Below, piece after piece: positions 16,254-23,606 of a stretch of 41,776 nt of DNA; the stretch's first letter is position 1, and each line of letters begins with the position of its first letter. The notes beneath the pieces are model-generated. The model searched no databases. It was not told the origin of the DNA and worked only from the letters and a program-made list of their open reading frames with translations. Source of the DNA: DATLXH01 sp035576005 (GTDB lineage: Bacteria > Acidobacteriota > Thermoanaerobaculia > Gp7-AA8); contig DATLXH010000058.1 in the NCBI GenBank assembly GCA_035576005.1, positions 1 to 41,776 on the forward strand, read 5' to 3'. A program made the translations under genes and the position numbers.

Positions 16254-17630
16254 ATGTCGTTTCTTCTCCCATTGACGTTCGAGACACGACACGCCCGCAC
16301 CCGGCGCGGCTGGGTCGATTTCTACCGCTCGCGCGATCTCTTTCTGCACGAGATGCTGAAGCGGCGTGGTCAGGGACTGACGTTCGGCCATTACGTCGCA
16401 CCCGACAAGACGACGGTCGATGCGATCCTCACACCTGAAGATATCCGCCAGCACTCCCTGATCCTCGGCGGCACGGGAACTGGCAAATCGTCCCTCCTGG
16501 AAGCGCTCGCGCGCTTTCACTTCGCGGCTGGTCAGGGCTTCGTGATGATCGATCTGCACGGCGATCTCTTTGCCCGCGTCGCGGCGTGGGCGGAGCACGG
16601 GCACGTGCCGAATGTGACGCTCCTCGACTTCACCAAGCCGGACGCGATGCCCTCGTGGAACCCGCTGAAACAGATACCCGACATCGATGTCGGTCGTCAC
16701 GTCGATCTTCTCGTCGGCGTCCTGAAGCGGCTGTATGCGTCGGAGAAGCTCGCGAGCTGGTCCTGGGGTGTGAAGGTGGAGGAGCTGATGCGGTACGCGC
16801 TCCGCGCTTGTATTGAGAGTCGAACGATGGCGACGCTCGTCGACCTGAAATCGTTCTTTCTTCTGCCGGTTCTCCGACAAGAATTGCTCGCAACGTGTAG
16901 CGACGAAACCCGAGGGTACTTTGCTCGATTTGGCCGTCGCGAGGAGATGTACATCGGTGCGGTGCTGAACAAGCTCGATCCGTTCATGTCATCCGTCGCA
17001 GTGCAACGGTTTCTCGGCAGCCCCACGCCCACGATGGATCTGTTCCAGATCGTAGATCGAAGCGAAACACTGCTCGTGAACCTGCCGCGCGGTTACCTCG
17101 GGTCCTCGACAGCAGACGTGGTCGGCCGGTTGCTCGTGAACTTTCTCCAGGTTGCCGCACTCAGGCGCGAAGCGATGCCGATGGAGAGGCGAAAGCCGTT
17201 CTCGATCATTCTCGACGAGGCACACAACCTCGCGGGACCCGACAGCGGGCTCGAGGACCTGCTCGTTGCCGCTCGGAAGTACCGGGTGTTCGTGACGCTC
17301 GCGGCGCAAAATCTTCATCTGTTCCCGCCCGGCTTCCGCGCGCACGTACTGGGGAATGCCTACCGCCAGTTCTTCTTCCGCATGCCGCATAGCGAAGCGA
17401 AGGCGCTCGCGAGCGAGTTGTTCGAAGCGCAAGGAAACCTCTGGCGCGAACCGGTTCGGCCGTACGACGAGTTGACTGATCCCCTGCTGACGCCGAGCGA
17501 GGAGATTGATGCCCGAATCAGTGATCTCGCGAGCCTGCCGATCGGAGACTGCTACTGGCTGCTGAAAGGCCGCAGGTTCAAGGGGAGGCGCATCAAGATA
17601 ACAGCGCCAATTTCCAAGGTAGCCCGATGA
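16254..17630 (+). CDS. VirD4/TraG-like conjugative ATPase
   Basis: 458 aa. Walker A is GGTGTGKSS (residues 72-80), followed by FVMIDLHGDLFARV, typical of TraD/TraG and HerA-type pumps. Walker B is FSIILDEAHNL (DEAH at 321-324). The end carries RISDLASLPIGDCYWLLKGR, the usual finishing strands. No N-terminal membrane helix is present; the tail-anchored protein encoded just upstream may supply it. Such ATPases couple a relaxase-DNA complex to a secretion channel or pump DNA. No relaxase or VirB-type genes are in the window, so the element is either mobilizable or has the rest elsewhere. It overlaps the recombinase gene by four bases (ATGA). Confidence 0.88.
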   Translation: MSFLLPLTFETRHARTRRGWVDFYRSRDLFLHEMLKRRGQGLTFGHYVAPDKTTVDAILTPEDIRQHSLILGGTGTGKSSLLEALARFHFAAGQGFVMIDLHGDLFARVAAWAEHGHVPNVTLLDFTKPDAMPSWNPLKQIPDIDVGRHVDLLVGVLKRLYASEKLASWSWGVKVEELMRYALRACIESRTMATLVDLKSFFLLPVLRQELLATCSDETRGYFARFGRREEMYIGAVLNKLDPFMSSVAVQRFLGSPTPTMDLFQIVDRSETLLVNLPRGYLGSSTADVVGRLLVNFLQVAALRREAMPMERRKPFSIILDEAHNLAGPDSGLEDLLVAARKYRVFVTLAAQNLHLFPPGFRAHVLGNAYRQFFFRMPHSEAKALASELFEAQGNLWREPVRPYDELTDPLLTPSEEIDARISDLASLPIGDCYWLLKGRRFKGRRIKITAPISKVAR

Positions 17631-18652
17631 CGATGATTCCGTTGAGCGATCGACGACGGCGTATCGTCGGCCTGACGACATTACCGATGCAGTTCCCTTC
17701 CCTCGAACATTTCGTTGAAGCAGTCGAGCACGCGGTTACGCGTGCAGAAACGACGGAGGGCCTCTCGAAGGTGACAACGCGGCATTGGCGATATGTCGCA
17801 CGGCGCTTCACTGAATTTCTGCAGCTGACACGCTCTGCGCAGAACTTCCTCGGAGGAGACGCGCAACGGCAGGTCAGGCTACTCGAGATGTTCATCGCGC
17901 ATCTCCGGCAGCATGGCGCGAATCACACGACGGTGAATCACTACTGGCGATCGCTACACGCCGTCGTGCAGCGGGTCGCGACGACGCACGAGATGGTGCC
18001 AATCACGTTGGCGGTTGCCACGCCTCGCGCGGGGAGACCACTTCCACGGTTCCTGACACGCGACGCACTCGACCGGATCCTAATGTTCACCGCTAACTAC
18101 CAATGGATCGGCGGTGAGTTTGCCCGGCTTCGGAACCTTGCAGTCATCGCGGTTCTCGGGCTTTGCGGTCTTCGTCGCGGCGAGCTTCTTCGCCTTCGCA
18201 TGTGCGATGTCGATCTGGTCGGGCAGCGGATCAGCGTCTTCGACGGCAAGGGCCGCGATGGAGGCAAGAGCCGCATCGTCTACCTTCCCGATCCCGTTGC
18301 CGCGTGCCTTGCACGATACGCGACTGCTCGACAGTTGCGCGGGGCGAGCCGTGAGCACTTCTTCCTTTCTACGGCGCATGACTGCGGCATGCACCCTACG
18401 ACGCTTCGGCGACTATTCTCGGTGATCGAATCGAAGACTGGAGTACACGTCGCTTCCCACATGCTTCGACACACCGCAGCAACGCTGATGCGACAAGCAG
18501 GCGTCCCGGATCGTGTGGCAATGGAGCAGCTGGGACATGCATCCATCGTCGTGCTGCAACGCTACTCTCATGTGGTCGATGGCGAGGTTGCGGCAGAGAT
18601 GCAGCGCCTGAACGCGGCGTCCACACTTGAAAGCATGCTCCCACTGTCATAG
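17627..18652 (+). CDS. Tyrosine recombinase/integrase A
   Basis: 341 aa. The N-terminal core-binding domain covers about residues 22-135. The catalytic domain has GLCGLRRGEL (Arg183), GKGRDGGKSRIVYLP (Lys strand), HMLRHTAATLM (His278, Arg281), QLGHASI (His304) and QRYSHV (Tyr313), so all catalytic residues are present. It is translationally coupled to the TraG-like gene, an unusual place for an integrase. It may resolve or integrate the element, or resolve its replicated multimers in the manner of Xer. Its 3' end overlaps the convergent recombinase by six bases. Confidence 0.92.
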   Translation: MTMIPLSDRRRRIVGLTTLPMQFPSLEHFVEAVEHAVTRAETTEGLSKVTTRHWRYVARRFTEFLQLTRSAQNFLGGDAQRQVRLLEMFIAHLRQHGANHTTVNHYWRSLHAVVQRVATTHEMVPITLAVATPRAGRPLPRFLTRDALDRILMFTANYQWIGGEFARLRNLAVIAVLGLCGLRRGELLRLRMCDVDLVGQRISVFDGKGRDGGKSRIVYLPDPVAACLARYATARQLRGASREHFFLSTAHDCGMHPTTLRRLFSVIESKTGVHVASHMLRHTAATLMRQAGVPDRVAMEQLGHASIVVLQRYSHVVDGEVAAEMQRLNAASTLESMLPLS

Positions 18653-19636
18653 GAAGGAGAGCTTTCGAATCTCGCGCTGCTTATCACTGTCGAAGACTCG
18701 CAGATAGCCGGCGGTCGTCACGATGCTGGAATGTCCAGCGAGATCTCGAACGACGTGAATCGGAACGCCGTTGCGCAATGCCATTGTGATGAACGAGTGT
18801 CGCAGGCTGTGAACCGAAAACTTGATGCCTGATGCTCTTCGGACTACGTTCACGATTCGGCGGAATGTCGACAGCGAGATTGGCTGGCCAGTGTCCATGG
18901 CGGCGAAGAAGCCTGGGCCCGCGTACCGGCGATATTCGCGCTCGTGGATGTAGCGCACGATGATGTCGCGGAGTTCGGGAGCCATGTACACCGTCCGCTG
19001 CTTGCCGCCTTTGCCGAACAACACCGTGATCGTCGAGGACCTCACGTTAATATCCTGGGCCCGGAGCCCGAGAACCTCGCGTCGGCGAAGCCCGGCGTAG
19101 AGAAGGACACCCACGATCGCCACCGCGCGCCAACGCTCGTAGACGGTCGCCCAGCTGTACTGTTCTGCGGATAGCAGGATGTGCTTACATTCTTCGAATG
19201 ATCGTGCTTTCGGGAGCACACTCGTCACGCGGGGCGGCTTGATGAATTGATATGGATTCTGAATTCCGTCGATCTGTTCCAGATATCGGAAAAACGGTCG
19301 GAGCTGCCGCCAGTAGGTATTCAGCGTAATGTCACCGATTCCGCGCCGACGGTTCCAGCCGACCCACCCCTCAATATCGAAGATCCGGTGGATGAATTCG
19401 TTCGGCGGAAAACTCTGAAGATACGTGCGGAAGTTGTTGTAGGTGCCTTTGTAGTTGCGTCGCGTGTCGGCGGTGTGGCCGAGAATATCTTCGGCATATC
19501 GCATGAACTCGGACTGCCGCCGATCGAGGTCGCGCAGGGTCCAGGAAAGTGCTGCCGCCGTGAGCGTGTTCGGATCCGAAGAGGCTCGCGGAATCGGAGT
19601 TATGGCGGAAGCTCGCGCGGTACGTGGGTGCACCAT
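18647..19636 (-). CDS. Tyrosine recombinase/integrase B
   Basis: 329 aa from ATG 19636. The open frame runs much further upstream, but that part crosses a tRNA fragment and has no coding character, so I reject the longer start. The core-binding domain includes FMRYAEDILGHTADTRRNYK and LNTYWRQLRPFFRYLEQI. The catalytic set is AGLRRREVLGL (Arg184), FGKGGKQRTVYMAP, HSLRHSFI (His276, Arg279), LAGHSSI (His302) and TTAGYLRV (Tyr311), complete. It lies about 140 bases from the tRNA-Asp 3' fragment and reads away from it, the usual order of att site and integrase. It is therefore the likely integrase of the element. No clear Shine-Dalgarno was found. Confidence 0.9.
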   Translation of the reverse strand: MVHPRTARASAITPIPRASSDPNTLTAAALSWTLRDLDRRQSEFMRYAEDILGHTADTRRNYKGTYNNFRTYLQSFPPNEFIHRIFDIEGWVGWNRRRGIGDITLNTYWRQLRPFFRYLEQIDGIQNPYQFIKPPRVTSVLPKARSFEECKHILLSAEQYSWATVYERWRAVAIVGVLLYAGLRRREVLGLRAQDINVRSSTITVLFGKGGKQRTVYMAPELRDIIVRYIHEREYRRYAGPGFFAAMDTGQPISLSTFRRIVNVVRRASGIKFSVHSLRHSFITMALRNGVPIHVVRDLAGHSSIVTTAGYLRVFDSDKQREIRKLSFL

Positions 19637-19775
19637 GGGGAGAAGGGGGAAAGAAGAGCGTCCCGACGACCTTTCTCGCTCGCTGCATGCCGACCATCCG
19701 CTGAAATGACGCGGAAGCTCACGGAGGAACCGCGACCCTCGCGTGAAAGCGAGGATTGCGGCTTCCAGATGCGAA

Positions 19776-19824
19776 TGGCGGGGCTGACGGGGCTCGAACC
19801 CGCGACCTTCCGCGTGACAGGCGG
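19776..19824 (-). other. 3' fragment of tRNA-Asp(GTC), probable att site
   Basis: On the minus strand the sequence runs from an anticodon stem-loop (TCCGC-CTGTCAC-GCGGA, anticodon GTC) through GGTCGCGGGTTCGAGCC (T-arm) to the acceptor end GCCCCGCCA. The 5' half (acceptor strand and D-arm) is missing; the sequence before the arm is unrelated. Tyrosine-recombinase elements carry exactly such tRNA 3' halves as attachment sites, and integrase B lies just downstream. Because it is incomplete it cannot be a working tRNA. I did not find a second copy in the window. Confidence 0.75.
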
Positions 19825-20183
19825 ATCGACGTTCTTTTATCGAATCTAATGCGGCAGCAAGCCATTTCTTCCATCTGATGTGCTTCCGCGCACGCGCGGA
19901 AGGCTCATGTAGCGAAGGCGTGAAAGAGCGAGGGACGTGTTGTCTATACCCGTTCCTTAACGATGGAGCAAGCACACCCGCGCGGGCGCGGGTCGCGTCC
20001 GTCTTCACTCGCGACCAGCGCCCGCTGTTGCTGCTGCCTCGGCTTGCTTGCGAGGAAGGACGGTGGAAGGACAAGCTCCAGAGGCTGAGCACGTCGCTCC
20101 GTCGGCGTCGCTACACTCATTCACCAGCGCCGATCGGTGCTACCCGTTCTGAGCGATGCCGGCGGAGCGATGTGCGGCGTTGA

Positions 20184-20999
20184 TCACAGAATACGGGTTT
20201 GAAGTTTCTTAGACAGCCAGTCGGGCCCGTGTTCCGGATTATCGCGTTCGATCAAGTCGATCGGTGGTTGCTCAGGCGAAGCGCTGGCGGCAAGCCTGTT
20301 GTATGTCTCGACTGCGAGCCTGACGGTCGCGGATGATTCATGGCGTGGGTCGGCGACGAGATGAAAGGCGAGGATCTCTTTGAGATTTCCGTCGTCGCCG
20401 ATGCGGAAGAGTGTGGCCAATGGGTACTCGATTGTGATTTGAACTTCATTTGGATGCTCGGAGTCAGGAATGCGGTAATAGCCGAAGGTCGCGCTGTGAT
20501 TGAGGGCGAGGCTCAAGATGATCAAAGCTTCGCCGAGAGGAGGCAGCAGCAGGTCCGCGTCAGGAGTTGGAAGAACTGAAGACAAGCCGAACTCGCTCAC
20601 GTCATGATGCGCGCTGCGTTTGTCACGAAGCTCCTTTAGCGGACCTTTCATCAGCCTTCGAAGCTCACGCGCAGCTTCTATGAATGTCGCGGCGTCATTT
20701 GGCGCCCACTTCGAACGATCCAGCCGCCCGAGCATTCGGTGAAGATTTACGGTGTGCTGTCCCAAGCTGTAAACGGGAGTCGCGAGGAGTGTGTAGGCAC
20801 GCGCGAGCATCTTTGGTTTTGAGAACACCGCTTCGAGCTCGATGATCTGCTTGCATGCTTCAAGGCATGCCGCGAGCTCTGCAGCCTCTGCGTTAAACGG
20901 AAGCCAACGAGATCCATGACCTGTTTCTATTGGGTCGTAGAGCCGCTCCTCGACCATCGGCCCCCAGATTGGCATTCCTCGATTCTCTTCGGGCATCAT
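20184..20999 (-). CDS. Hypothetical helical protein, 271 aa
   Basis: Starts at ATG 20999 with AAGGA upstream; TAAAAT lies between the two. Mostly helical N-terminal half: AELAACLEACKQIIELEAVF, LARAYTLLATPVYSLGQHTV and FIEAARELRRLMKGPLKELR followed by DKRSAHHDVSEFG. This last phrase is like the conserved helix and His patch of HEPN-like or AbiV-like helical proteins, but the similarity is weak. The second half has strands (EVQITIEYPLATLFRIG, EILAFHLVADPRHE). No signal peptide or membrane helix. It sits in the insertion hotspot beside tRNA fragments as a single-gene cargo unit. Confidence 0.65.
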   Translation of the reverse strand: MMPEENRGMPIWGPMVEERLYDPIETGHGSRWLPFNAEAAELAACLEACKQIIELEAVFSKPKMLARAYTLLATPVYSLGQHTVNLHRMLGRLDRSKWAPNDAATFIEAARELRRLMKGPLKELRDKRSAHHDVSEFGLSSVLPTPDADLLLPPLGEALIILSLALNHSATFGYYRIPDSEHPNEVQITIEYPLATLFRIGDDGNLKEILAFHLVADPRHESSATVRLAVETYNRLAASASPEQPPIDLIERDNPEHGPDWLSKKLQTRIL

Positions 21000-21062
21000 T
21001 TACATTTTATCCTTACGGGCAGTATCGACGATCGGTTCCGAGACCTGGTTGCTCTTCCACAC

Positions 21063-21096
21063 GACCATCAGATTAAAAGTCTGATGGTCTTTTTTT
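21063..21096 (+). terminator. Hairpin plus T-run; opposite strand reads as a tRNA-Lys anticodon arm
   Basis: A perfect 10-bp stem (GACCATCAGA/TCTGATGGTC) with a 7-base loop is followed by seven T on the plus strand, a textbook intrinsic terminator. No plus-strand gene ends here, so what it terminates is unknown. On the minus strand the loop is CTTTTAA, the canonical tRNA-Lys(TTT) anticodon loop, and the 3' side continues GGTCGTG as in tRNA-Lys genes. It could therefore be an anticodon-arm att site or a tRNA scrap. Confidence 0.6.
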
Positions 21097-21332
21097 CGTT
21101 CCAGGACAGCAGTTGGGCCGCCGGCCGCGCACGCGGTCCACACTCGCGTCGGAGATGGGACCGATCACGAGGAGATCACGGTCGAACGACGCCTGCGCGA
21201 GATCGAGTTTCCGAGCCCCAGACCACTCACCTCGGCCGCAGCGCTGCGACGAACAGCGTGAGCAGGGGCGTTTCGTGCGCTCCTGTTCTTACGGAAGACG
21301 GTCCAGCTGCCGATCCTTGCACGCCAACAGCC

Positions 21333-21360
21333 AGAGAAGCGCTTCTGAAAGCGCTTCTCT
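21333..21360. other. Perfect 12-bp hairpin
   Basis: AGAGAAGCGCTT and AAGCGCTTCTCT form an uninterrupted 12-bp stem around CTGA. On the plus strand it is followed only by CTTTGG, so it is a weak terminator candidate. On the minus strand it lies three bases after the CCA end of the tRNA-Lys-like sequence, where a processing or termination hairpin would be expected. Confidence 0.6.
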
Positions 21361-21363
21361 CTT

Positions 21364-21439
21364 TGGCACATGGGCGAGGCGTCGAACCCGCCGGCCAAGG
21401 GCTTAAAAGGCCCCTGCTACCCAAACGCTTGGTGTTTTT
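21364..21439 (-). pseudogene. Degenerate tRNA-Lys(TTT)-like sequence
   Basis: The minus strand has a good anticodon arm (GGGGC-CTTTTAA-GCCCT, anticodon TTT), GGCGGGTTCGACGCC resembling a T-arm, and an end GCCCATGTGCCA. The T-stem has mismatches, the D-arm is barely formed and no matching 5' acceptor strand is present, so it is probably a decayed or partial tRNA. A second Lys-type arm lies 300 bases away. Confidence 0.45.
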
Positions 21440-21770
21440 GGCCTGCGGACGCCGGAATTGGCACCCACTTCGTCATTTTTGAACAGGGGCTTGTCTGCAC
21501 CATGTTCACCAGACCGTCGATACAAGGAACGATACAGTCCTAACCTTATTGCGAAAAAGTGAGCAACCTGCGCCGATGAGAATCGGCGTAACTGATTAGG
21601 AATCTAGGTATCAGAACTCCTCGTCTCGGCGCAATTAGGCGAGGCTTGCCCGAAATGAGAATACACAACTAGGGGAAATGCGGAAACGATGGCACGCGTC
21701 TGAGGACGGCGTGTCATTGATTCAGCGGAAAGGACGGCTGGTTGTGCGATGGAACAGAATCGCGTAGCTC
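21440..21770. other. Gene-poor spacer
   Basis: About 330 bases between the tRNA-like sequence and the next leftward gene. It looks less GC-rich than its surroundings. It holds a short hairpin (CGCCGAT/ATCGGCG near 21574-21591) and no ORF that I can support. Confidence 0.4.
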
Positions 21771-22385
21771 TTATGATTTGCTAAAGAGATTCACAATTTT
21801 GGGAACCCAGATAGCGGCAAGTTCGATTGACTCAACCTGCGCATTGAACATGGCACGTCCATAACTTTTAAGCTTGCTTTTGGCGGAAATAGTGCGTGTG
21901 GCTAGCTCCTCCAGACCAATAAAACTTGATACAAGCACAACTGAATAGGCTTGCATCATGCGGTCAGAAAGCAGTACCTGTTCGAGTTCTTCGACGGACG
22001 TCACTGAGAGATTCCCTACCACCGTGCCAACGACCCACTTCCGCTCACCGTCGTCAGGGTCCTCGATGTTTAGAAGTGCCCCTTCTGAGTAGCGCCCAGC
22101 AATACCATTTTCCAGAAGTTGACCTAGCGTAGGGTAGGTTTCTTTAACCACACCCAACCAAGTCTTTCCCATCTTGCGATCTTGAAGCAGGGGTACCCAT
22201 TCGTCGAATTGATGCCCCCAGCATGCCGCGATGAAATACGCATGATCACTCCACTGGAGCAGGTAGGTGTACGATGCACCCGGTGAATCAACGGAGTGTT
22301 TCTGAAATTCTAAGTAGCTGGGCGTGCTACGGCAATATGTACTTTCCTCGATGGGTACTACTGAAGGATCGAAGAAAAAGTTCAT
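21771..22385 (-). CDS. Hypothetical protein, 204 aa
   Basis: I chose ATG 22385 (protein starting MNFFFDPSVVPIEESTYCRS) because the longer frame has poor coding character before it; the ribosome binding site is weak. The protein has an alpha/beta soluble look: SYTYLLQWSDHAYFIAACWG, DEWVPLLQDRKMGKTWLGVV, NIEDPDDGERKWVVGTVVGN. A helical C-terminus follows (SSFIGLEELATRTISAKSKL, ESIELAAIWVPKIVNLF). No family recognised. It stands alone between the insertion hotspot and the IPT/TIG gene on the same strand. Confidence 0.6.
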   Translation of the reverse strand: MNFFFDPSVVPIEESTYCRSTPSYLEFQKHSVDSPGASYTYLLQWSDHAYFIAACWGHQFDEWVPLLQDRKMGKTWLGVVKETYPTLGQLLENGIAGRYSEGALLNIEDPDDGERKWVVGTVVGNLSVTSVEELEQVLLSDRMMQAYSVVLVSSFIGLEELATRTISAKSKLKSYGRAMFNAQVESIELAAIWVPKIVNLFSKS

Positions 22386-22485
22386 ATTCGTGCCTCTACG
22401 ATTTCGTGCGTGGTCACGAATCGTCGGTGTATCCGGAAAGCCGCCGACGTCCGGCGTCGTTATTCGATACCTTCTAACACATGAG

Positions 22486-23598
22486 CTACTGTGGCGTAAC
22501 GAGCGTAACGTGTTGCGTCTCATTATTAACGATGGTTACGTATCCCCAAATGCGAGTTGCCGTGGTGGGGAATGCAGTCGTGGTCAGCTCTACTCGGATA
22601 TTGTCTTCACCAACCAACATTGGAAACTCCTCCGGAGTGATGTCAAACTCGGCGGCCGCAGGCCGTGTGACATAGCCGTCCTCATTGATAGTGGCGCCGC
22701 TAAGCGTCAGCCGCTTTGTGCCGAGAGGAAGTCCGATGCCTGGAGCTTTTGAGTAGAGAGTCGCCAGCACAGCAGTACCATTGATTCCTTCGAACTCGAA
22801 GACTCTGACCTTTCGGCGAAAACGCCGGTCGGTCGGAACATTCAATAAGTTGATCACACGGACCTTCGCATTTCTATCTCGTACAAGGGGGATCTCCGTT
22901 CCTGCGGTCTGCGATTGTCTCGAGAGATCCCGCACTCGCAGGTTGGCAAAAAACTGTTCCGCGCCGGACACGTCGGGAAAAAGTGCCTGGGGGGCCCGCT
23001 CCAGATAGAGGAATGCGCTGCCGCCAGGACCGACGCTGAAAACAGGTGTGGCATATGCCATTCCGGTCGCTTGGGAGATACACGGGATCGCACAGTCGGC
23101 GTCCGGAGACTGCGTCGCTCGCATCTGAGGGCCGTACGGATCGAAGATGGTCAAAACGGTCTGCCAAAGCGAACCGAACGCACCCGGCAGGCCTGCTGGC
23201 TCTTGAATCAGGGTGGGAATGAGAAATCTTTCATAGGAGAACTTGCCCGTCTTCGGCTGATACGTAAACGCCTGGGAGGCGACTGCTGCTGCGTGACCGT
23301 CGAAGGCCCGCATCAGGAAAATGTCGACGGAACCGACGCTATGAGGCGGTGCGATGACCGTGATGGAGTGCTCGTCATTAGCTACGACAGTGGCAGAAAC
23401 ACTTCCGAAGGACACCGCCGGGCCTCGGCACAGGCCTGTAGCACATTCAACGCGGAGCCGATCACCTGTAATGGTGACGAGGGTACCGCCCGTTACGGGT
23501 GAGCTAGCGGGAGCAATGCCCCTGATAACCGGCGGGAGCTGCGCCAACGCGGTACTGGACCAGACGAGACACGCAAACACAAGGGATTTTCGGTACAT
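22486..23598 (-). CDS. Secreted IPT/TIG-domain protein
   Basis: 370 aa. An N-terminal signal peptide is clear (MYRKSLVFACLVWSSTALAQ, cleavage likely after the AQ). Residues 21-112 are an IPT/TIG immunoglobulin-like domain: PPVIRGIAPASSPVTGGTLV, then TITGDRLRV and SVDIFLMRAFDG. The remainder is beta-rich (LIPTLIQEPAGLPGAFGSLW, RVRVFEFEGINGTAVLATLY). It has no catalytic motif and is probably an extracellular or surface protein. It follows the subtilase gene on the same strand after eight bases, so the two are likely co-expressed; it might be a partner or substrate of the protease. Confidence 0.75.
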   Translation of the reverse strand: MYRKSLVFACLVWSSTALAQLPPVIRGIAPASSPVTGGTLVTITGDRLRVECATGLCRGPAVSFGSVSATVVANDEHSITVIAPPHSVGSVDIFLMRAFDGHAAAVASQAFTYQPKTGKFSYERFLIPTLIQEPAGLPGAFGSLWQTVLTIFDPYGPQMRATQSPDADCAIPCISQATGMAYATPVFSVGPGGSAFLYLERAPQALFPDVSGAEQFFANLRVRDLSRQSQTAGTEIPLVRDRNAKVRVINLLNVPTDRRFRRKVRVFEFEGINGTAVLATLYSKAPGIGLPLGTKRLTLSGATINEDGYVTRPAAAEFDITPEEFPMLVGEDNIRVELTTTAFPTTATRIWGYVTIVNNETQHVTLVTPQ

Positions 23599-23606
23599 GA
23601 GGATTC

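Noticed and set aside
19637..20092. N-terminal extension of integrase B by about 150 residues
   Set aside because: The extension translates the tRNA-Asp fragment (a familiar artefact reading GRGFEPRQPRHS) and is Arg/Ser-rich without start signals.
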